Of a DNA stretch of 64,000 bases, positions 60,301-64,000 are shown piece after piece. Below the pieces are notes generated by a model. That model saw only the letters and a list, made by a program, of their open reading frames with translations, was not told the origin of the DNA and made no database searches. This DNA comes from Acanthornis magna (taxonomy: Eukaryota > Chordata > Aves > Passeriformes > Acanthizidae). Numbering within the stretch: position 1 is the first letter of the stretch; each line of letters opens with the position of its first letter. Location: assembly GCA_036785705.1 (NCBI GenBank), contig JAWUZG010000052.1, forward strand, positions 992,001-1,056,000, written 5' to 3'. The position numbers were made by a program, and so were the translations under genes.

Positions 60301-63300
60301 GTGGGATTTGGTATTTTTTTAAACTTCAACAAACAAAGCATATGAGAAAATCCAGTTCACAGCTGAGCCCTGGCTGCCTGCCCACTAGGGCAGGGAAAAT
60401 GCAGATGGTTTGAAATACCCATGCGCTGGCCTTTCTCATGCAGCCTGTGGCCCAGGGTCCCAGGCTGGTCTCCCCACACTGTATTTGAATCACTCAAGGT
60501 GGCAGCAGTGCAAATTGCAGTGTAAAAGCAGCACTGAGACAGGAGCAAATCTACCTCTGTTGAGCATGGTCGGCTTCTTCAGACAGGCAGAGGAGCTGGG
60601 ATCCTGTGAGGCTCCACTCGCTCAAAAATAGTATTTAGCTCTCTAAGCAAATAGGTGTTAACAGAAACAAAGAGCTTTGCCACAGTCTGGGTAAACACTT
60701 TAGAATCAATTTAATTTCCCTTCTCCCAGCAGTTGTGATCGTGCTGCTCTGCAATTATTTTCAGGTCGGGGCAGGGAACAAAGCCACTGGGGCAGCTTTG
60801 CTGAGCAGCTGCTCCTTGGGACAGCCGGCAGGACCGACCACTTCACTGACATTCAGGCCCCTGAGGCTGAAACGAGCTTCCTTCCGCTGAACCAGATGTA
60901 TAATGCAGCTGGAGATCAGCAAAACCAGCAGTGAGCCATAGCATGGCATTAAACCGCCCTAAAGTCCAGCCTCCTTAATCCTGAGGGTCCCTCTGTCTAG
61001 ACAGGACATGAAGGACTAATGTGAAAACCAAGTGACAGAAAATTTACACTCTCCCATCGAGCTGCAAACAGAAAGAAGCATCAAAGGGTGTAAATTCGTT
61101 TGCCTTTTAGTTGTTTCATGTTTTGGGAGCATGAGCAGCACCTAAGCACGGTCCCACACTGGTGCAGAGGGTTTGCAGCCAGTTTATATCACTGATTCCA
61201 GGCTGCCCATTTGCTTACTAAATCATGCTAAAAAACAGCAGAAACCCTGCCCTTTCCCTAGCATCATGGGGAGCTGGTGGAACAGGCTTTTACCCAAATG
61301 GCCTCAAAAGCTCATGAGTTTGTCCTCCATCACCATGTGGGTTATAAGCAAACTGGTCACCAGTGGCTAGGGCTCAGCTGAAGTGGGGTGTCCCTTCAAG
61401 GAGGGGGTAATTTAGCACATGATGGCAACTGCAGTGAAGGAGTTTGCCAGTGATGGAGCATTCTCTCAGTTGGGATGTGAGTACAGCCCAGCTGGGAGCA
61501 GCCTGGCTGTGGGGCCAGACCCAGCAAGGCTTTTGGGCCAGTGTAAAGCAGTCACACACCCAGGAACAAGTACAACCAGAAAAATGTGCACAGTGGCTTC
61601 CCTGGCAGTTTCTGATCTTGTTCCACCACGCTGCCTGTCTGCTGGGAGAAGGAGGTTTAGTTAATTAATTGCTACAATTAGCATGGAGCTATTCTTGCTC
61701 ATGATGGTTACCTTTTCATCCCCTTTTTGGTTCATCCAATTACCGACTCATTCTCCAAGGCAGAGGCCACAACAAGGCACAGAGAAGCTTGAGGATGAGG
61801 GGAGGAAGGTCCAAGAATGAAATGCCAAGTATCCCAAGCTCTGTTTCTACCCAGGAACTATCTTAATCTCAGACAAACTCTTGATCCTCTCCCATCCATC
61901 TGCCCTTGACTTCAAGGACGTGATGAAGAGAGAGCACAGCACAGTTACAAACATTGCTGTGACTGTTTTATTTCTCCCTCCAGCTGACACATCACAAAGG
62001 ATGCATGATGAGCTTATACATGCCAAGATGGACAAGACTCCCAACACCCACCATGCCCCAAGGATCCCTCAACTTCTCTGTTCAGTCTCAGGCCATAAGT
62101 TCTTCAAATGAACATTACCCACTTTGGAAAACTGATGATTTATTTGCCATTATTTAGCAGGGATGGTGAAGGAAAGGTGAGCATGGGGCACTGCTTTGGC
62201 AAGGACCAAAGCAAAGCACCAGCCCTGAATAATTCATGCTCCCTCTTTGCTGCAGCATCTGGACACATCTGCTGCGTTTGCTGTTGCAGGCTTTTCCTTG
62301 GCTTACTCAGAAAATCACGCTTTGGCAGCTGGGTACTGTTTCAAGTGGGTACTTTCCCTACAGCATTAATGAGCTGTGATTTCGTTACAAATAGGGATTT
62401 TTGTTCCTCCTTTGCTGATGTCACTCCATGATCCTGCAGGGAATAGTGCTTGGATCTCTGCAGCCTGATGATCCCTGTGTGCCCTTTGGGACAGATGTAC
62501 TTGTAAGTGGGAGATTGTTTTTCCTTTTGCTGCCCAGATTTATATTTCACTGAAGTCCCGTATCGATCCTGCTGCCTGTGGGCTGAAAGCTCATTTTACT
62601 AAATGAAAAGAAAAACAGTTCCCCCAGCTGAACGCATGCAAAATGGAAAATCCTGCAATGAAACAGCTCTTAAAAAAGGGGCCTGAACAATTTTGCTGAA
62701 CCTCGAGGGCTGTGCTGCTGACATGGGAACGATATGCAATTTACTTAGCCTGACCTTTCCCTGAAAGGCCTGGCAAGCGACGTTATCAAGGATCCTTTCT
62801 ACCACTTGTGCACCCATTGCCAAGGTGACATCCTGTTTCATGCGTCAGTCAGCGAAGACCTCATCCGCGCTGCTGCGATGCTTTGTTTGCTGTCCTGCCT
62901 GACAAGCTCTTGGCAGGGTTTCAGCTCCTGCGGATGGCAGCTGCTCCATGAGGGACCAATACAGATTCAAGCTGGACGTTATTACAAGAAGTTTAATGCA
63001 GACAGAGCACAGGCCTGGAGCCCCTTGGATGAGAATGGACCATGGATGAGATGAAGCAAAGATACCCAGAGGTGCTACCAGGTATAACGGGATGGGCAGG
63101 TGACTGAAGAGCTGCACCCCAGGCTCACTCCCCCATCCCATCTCACTTGGGATTTGTGTGTGCCCTCATGGTGCTGGGAAAGCAGAAGAAGCTCACTGGT
63201 GCTGAATGCAGCTGCTTGCCTAAGTGCAACTGAGTTTGGATGGTGGAGCACAACTCGGACAACACTGCACATAAACTACCTGGAGTTTTCCTTCCCTGCT

Positions 63301-64000
63301 CCCAGCGTTTTCCCTGAGGGTCACAGGAAGGGATGGGGATGCAGGTGCAGGGAATGTGTCTGTCCTTCACATGAGAGCCTGTCAGCAGTGGGGGAAGCTG
63401 CAGTGAAGAGGAAAATGGTTCCAGTAAAGCTTCTTCCCCTTGCTCCACCAAGGGATTGAAACCTTTGAATGAGGGGGATTTTCACTGCTGGTTCCCACCA
63501 CTCTCAAAGGGATTTTGGTGACGGATAGGGACAAAGGCTGCAACTAAAAAAGTCCCCAAACACCACCAACGTCTTGTAAGAGACTGAAAGGTCTACAGTT
63601 ACGGGCGATAAAAATGAATTAGGTGACTGGCTGTCATGGTAGCAAAAATAGCTCTTCTTCAGATGCCAAAGGCAGGAAAGCCTCATGAAAGTTTCCCACA
63701 TGTCCATCCATTTCCCACTTCAGCCCCCCAGCCTTGTGGCAAGCTGTACCCCCCTCCTATAGATCTGACTTGAAAGAGAAGCCGGGCCCATTGGGAGGAC
63801 AGGAGAGAAGATGCTCTTAGCCATGGACCTGTCTCTCATGGTACCTGTGTTCTCCTCGGACTGGTTGAAGCCACAGATCTGGCAGATGCTGCGAACCCAT
63901 TTGTTCATGTCGTCCTCAGTCTCAGCCACCAGGTAGAAGGTCCTGTCACTCGTCTTGATGTCGAAGATGTAGCTGTCTTGCAGCTCCTTCTTGTTGAAGG
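30175..64000 (-). CDS. GAB2: GAB2, GRB2-associated binding protein 2 (exons 2-10; 5' end outside window)
   Basis: Docking adaptor recruited to activated receptors. Exons read on the minus strand: 64000-63845 (partial), 41076-40836, 38128-37542, 36475-36381, 35648-35366, 34363-34273, 32974-32872, 32016-31891, 30318-30175. Phases join to about 607 residues plus stop; human GAB2 is 676, so roughly 75 N-terminal residues lie off the right edge. In order: C-terminal part of the PH domain; RERKSS (AKT-type site); RSAS and RRNTLP (14-3-3-type sites); YxxP motifs; GRB2 SH3 sites PPPRPPKP and [10 protein letters not shown]; p85-type YVPM, YIPM and YVAM; and C-terminal SHP2-type VDYLALDF and [13 protein letters not shown]2 rather than GAB1 or GAB3 is supported by these motifs, the C-terminus and synteny with USP35. 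Confidence 0.96.
31368..31800 (-). mobile_element. CR1 3' fragment, same strand as GAB2
   Basis: CATACAATGGTTTGGGTTGG, GACCAGGTTGCTCAAAGCCC, CCTAATATCTAATCTAAGC and CTTCTCCAGGCTGAACAATC form the inverted CR1 3' region on the plus strand, so the element is sense on minus. It lies in GAB2 intron 9, ending about 90 nt from the exon 9 donor. Confidence 0.92.
31891..32016 (-). CDS. GAB2: GAB2 exon 9 (first SHP2 site)
   Basis: 126 nt, 42 whole codons, acceptor GCATTAG and donor GTATGG. It encodes [20 protein letters not shown], then [28 protein letters not shown] is the SHP2 SH2-binding tyrosine motif. Confidence 0.95.
32872..32974 (-). CDS. GAB2: GAB2 exon 8 (third YxxM motif, as YVAM)
   Basis: 103 nt with acceptor TCTTGCAG and donor GTAAGA. 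It encodes [18 protein letters not shown], then [16 protein letters not shown]. The mammalian YVPM p85 site reads YVAM here (GCG for the Pro codon), with Tyr and +3 Met kept. Confidence 0.94.
34273..34363 (-). CDS. GAB2: GAB2 exon 7
   Basis: 91 nt with acceptor TCCCCAG and donor GTGAGT. It encodes [17 protein letters not shown] and [13 protein letters not shown], and ends in phase 2. Confidence 0.94.
35366..35648 (-). CDS. GAB2: GAB2 exon 6 (two p85 sites, atypical GRB2 site)
   Basis: It encodes [16 protein letters not shown], then [21 protein letters not shown], an insertion with HRRLSE, and [19 protein letters not shown] and YIPM are PI3K p85 SH2 motifs. [10 protein letters not shown] is the atypical RxxK GRB2 C-SH3 site. 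The acceptor is a tandem CAGCAG, so the exon begins at 35648 (with Gln) or 35645. The donor is GTAAGA. Confidence 0.94.
36381..36475 (-). CDS. GAB2: GAB2 exon 5
   Basis: 95 nt with acceptor GCTGCAG and donor GTGAGT. It encodes [17 protein letters not shown] through [11 protein letters not shown], and includes another YxxP-type motif, YEYP. Confidence 0.93.
37542..38128 (-). CDS. GAB2: GAB2 exon 4 (YxxP motifs, first GRB2 SH3 site)
   Basis: 587 nt with acceptor CTCTGCAG and donor GTGATT. It encodes [58 protein letters not shown] and IPRRNTLPA. YxxP motifs bind CRK-family SH2 domains, PPPRPPKP is the canonical GRB2 C-SH3 site, and RRNTLP is a 14-3-3 site in mammals. SYDIPATP has no tyrosine counterpart in the human sequence as I recall it. 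Confidence 0.95.
39398..39480 (-). mobile_element. MIR-like ancient SINE fragment
   Basis: CTACTATTACCCTCATTATA then TGGATGAGTAAAGTAAGAGC and CAGAGCTGAAAGGGGAGAG resembles inverted MIR (ATTATTACCCTCATTTTA, TGAGGAAACTGAGGC). Confidence 0.5.
39828..39869. repeat. (CCCT)n pyrimidine tract
   Basis: About 42 nt of CCCT/CCCCT repeats, a polypyrimidine mirror-like tract in GAB2 intron 3. Confidence 0.95.
39828..39960 (+). promoter_or_regulatory. Candidate intronic promoter/enhancer, antisense to GAB2
   Basis: In plus-strand order: CCCT tract (39828-39869), CpG-containing CCCGCTCCCGCGAG, a CRE-like TTCACGTCA (39893-39901), a TATA-like CTATTTAAGG (39915-39924), then GC-rich sequence where transcription would start. 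The arrangement is suggestive only. A CR1 insertion follows at 40108. Confidence 0.3.
40108..40640 (-). mobile_element. CR1 LINE fragment, sense with GAB2
   Basis: CACAAAGTGGTTGAGGTTGG, then GGGCAACCTGTGCTAGTGC, CAGCTCTCTCAGCCTTTCC and, further in, GGGGTGCTGCTAGTGACTGG and CATTCAGCCAGCTTTTAAC cover the inverted CR1 3' end and part of the RT region. The fragment stops about 195 nt from the GAB2 exon 3 donor. Confidence 0.9.
40836..41076 (-). CDS. GAB2: GAB2 exon 3
   Basis: The acceptor is CCTGCACAG and the donor GTATTG. It encodes [20 protein letters not shown], then [19 protein letters not shown] and [17 protein letters not shown] corresponds to the AKT site of mammalian GAB2. 241 nt, phase 1 to 2. 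Confidence 0.94.
41827..41902. repeat. (AAAAC)n-type A-rich simple repeat
   Basis: Repeated AACAAAACAAAAC units with A runs over about 75 nt. Confidence 0.92.
48943..48961. promoter_or_regulatory. Inverted POU/octamer-like repeat
   Basis: ATGCTAAT, spacer GCT, then ATTAGCAT: a perfect 8-bp inverted repeat whose arms resemble octamer sites bound by POU-homeodomain factors. The surrounding sequence is AT-rich. Function is inferred from the motif only. Confidence 0.3.
52518..52568. repeat. A-rich / T-run low-complexity tract
   Basis: Runs of A broken by GAAGC and a T7 stretch. Simple sequence. Confidence 0.9.
52670..52985 (-). mobile_element. CR1 3' fragment, sense with GAB2
   Basis: GGATCATAGAATGGCTTGGG, GACCAGGTTGCTCAGAGCCC, CCAGTGCCTCACCACCCTC and TCTTTCAGTTTAAAACTG form the inverted CR1 3' region. 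Confidence 0.93.
53593..53653. repeat. Direct duplication of a 22-bp unit
   Basis: An exact 22-bp word starting CATGTGGAACTGAGAG occurs at 53593-53614 and 53632-53653 (period 39). Confidence 0.95.
53828..54150 (+). mobile_element. CR1 3' fragment, antisense to GAB2
   Basis: GGGGCAGCCATATGAGGAGC, TCTGTTCAGCCTGGAGGAG, AGACTGAGGGGAGACCTCA and GTCAGATATTAGGAAAAGG match CR1 in sense orientation. The very 3' tail is missing. Confidence 0.88.
57789..57869. repeat. 26-bp tandem repeat, about three copies
   Basis: Units beginning AGGTGTTTTAAAAGAAGAC at 57800, 57826 and 57852, preceded by a partial unit. Copies differ at one or two positions. Confidence 0.95.
58274..58537 (+). mobile_element. CR1 3' end fragment, antisense to GAB2
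   Basis: GCAGGTTTAAATTAGATATT, GGTTTCCCAGAGAAGCTGGG, TTCAAGGCCAGGCTGGATGG and CATTCCATGATTTGATG are the CR1 3' end in sense orientation. Confidence 0.93.
63845..64000 (-). CDS. GAB2: GAB2 exon 2 (partial; PH-domain end)
   Basis: From the window edge it encodes [18 protein letters not shown], then [15 protein letters not shown] and [15 protein letters not shown], the last strand and C-terminal helix of the PH domain that binds phosphoinositides. The donor is GTACCA at 63844-63839 and the exon ends in phase 1. The upstream part is cut by the window. Confidence 0.95.

Larger units (their letters stand above)
41077..63844 (-). other. GAB2: GAB2 intron 2 (22.8 kb)
   Basis: A single long intron between the PH-domain exon and exon 3. 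It contains an A-rich simple repeat at 41827-41902, CR1 pieces at 52670-52985, 53828-54150 and 58274-58537, a POU-type inverted repeat at 48943-48961, a 26-bp tandem repeat at 57789-57869 and a 283-codon unexplained open frame at 58591-59442. I recognise no nested gene, tRNA or rRNA. The rest appears unique and noncoding. Confidence 0.75.

Noticed and set aside
1..64000. CRISPR arrays, operons, tRNA, rRNA or endogenous retrovirus genes
   Set aside because: No spaced direct repeats, cloverleaf, rRNA blocks or recognisable gag, pol or env sequence were seen; RT-like fragments all fit CR1.

Overview
The window reads as an amniote, most likely bird, nuclear genome. Genes are split into exons with GT/AG boundaries, introns are short for a vertebrate, and the dominant interspersed repeats are CR1 non-LTR retrotransposon fragments, including the CR1 3' end that runs into the ATTCTATG-type tail. 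No bacterial-style operon, CRISPR array, phage or plasmid feature is visible. Comparisons with human proteins below are from memory of the families, not from a search.

Two protein-coding genes converge tail to tail. USP35 (ubiquitin-specific protease) lies on the + strand in ten coding exons from 4887 to 20596, joined in frame to give about 996 residues. The usual ubiquitin protease signatures are present: Cys box, QQD motif, two Cys pairs and His box. GAB2 (docking adaptor) lies on the - strand. Its last nine exons are present, from part of exon 2 (PH domain) at the right edge to the stop codon at 30175-30177. They encode about 607 residues; exon 1 and the first roughly 75 residues lie beyond base 64000. 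The USP35-GAB2 order and orientation match human 11q14.1, so this is conserved synteny.

Layout: 1-4871 is 5' flank of USP35, with a decayed CR1 at 120-655, a MIR-like fragment and a weak GC-richer promoter candidate near 2100-2400. 4872-20596 holds USP35 exons and introns, with five CR1 fragments. 20597 to about 21990 is the probable USP35 3' UTR, ending after an AATAAA at 21968. About 21990-23740 separates the genes. About 23740-30174 is the likely GAB2 3' UTR or downstream flank. 30175-41076 holds GAB2 exons 10 to 3. 41077-63844 is the 22.8-kb GAB2 intron 2. 63845-64000 is the end of the PH-domain exon.

Functionally, USP35 removes ubiquitin from substrates. GAB2 is a membrane-recruited scaffold that, once tyrosine-phosphorylated, collects PI3K p85, SHP2, GRB2 and CRK-type adaptors. 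Nothing in the sequence says they act in one pathway; they are neighbours by synteny.

I found no clearly new biological system. The observations most worth checking are coding differences in GAB2 (a YVAM in place of the third YVPM, an extra YDIP motif, an RRLS insertion beside a GRB2 site, and a tandem NAGNAG acceptor), the absence of the acidic insert in USP35, a CR1 abutting the catalytic-exon acceptor of USP35, and possible intronic regulatory elements.
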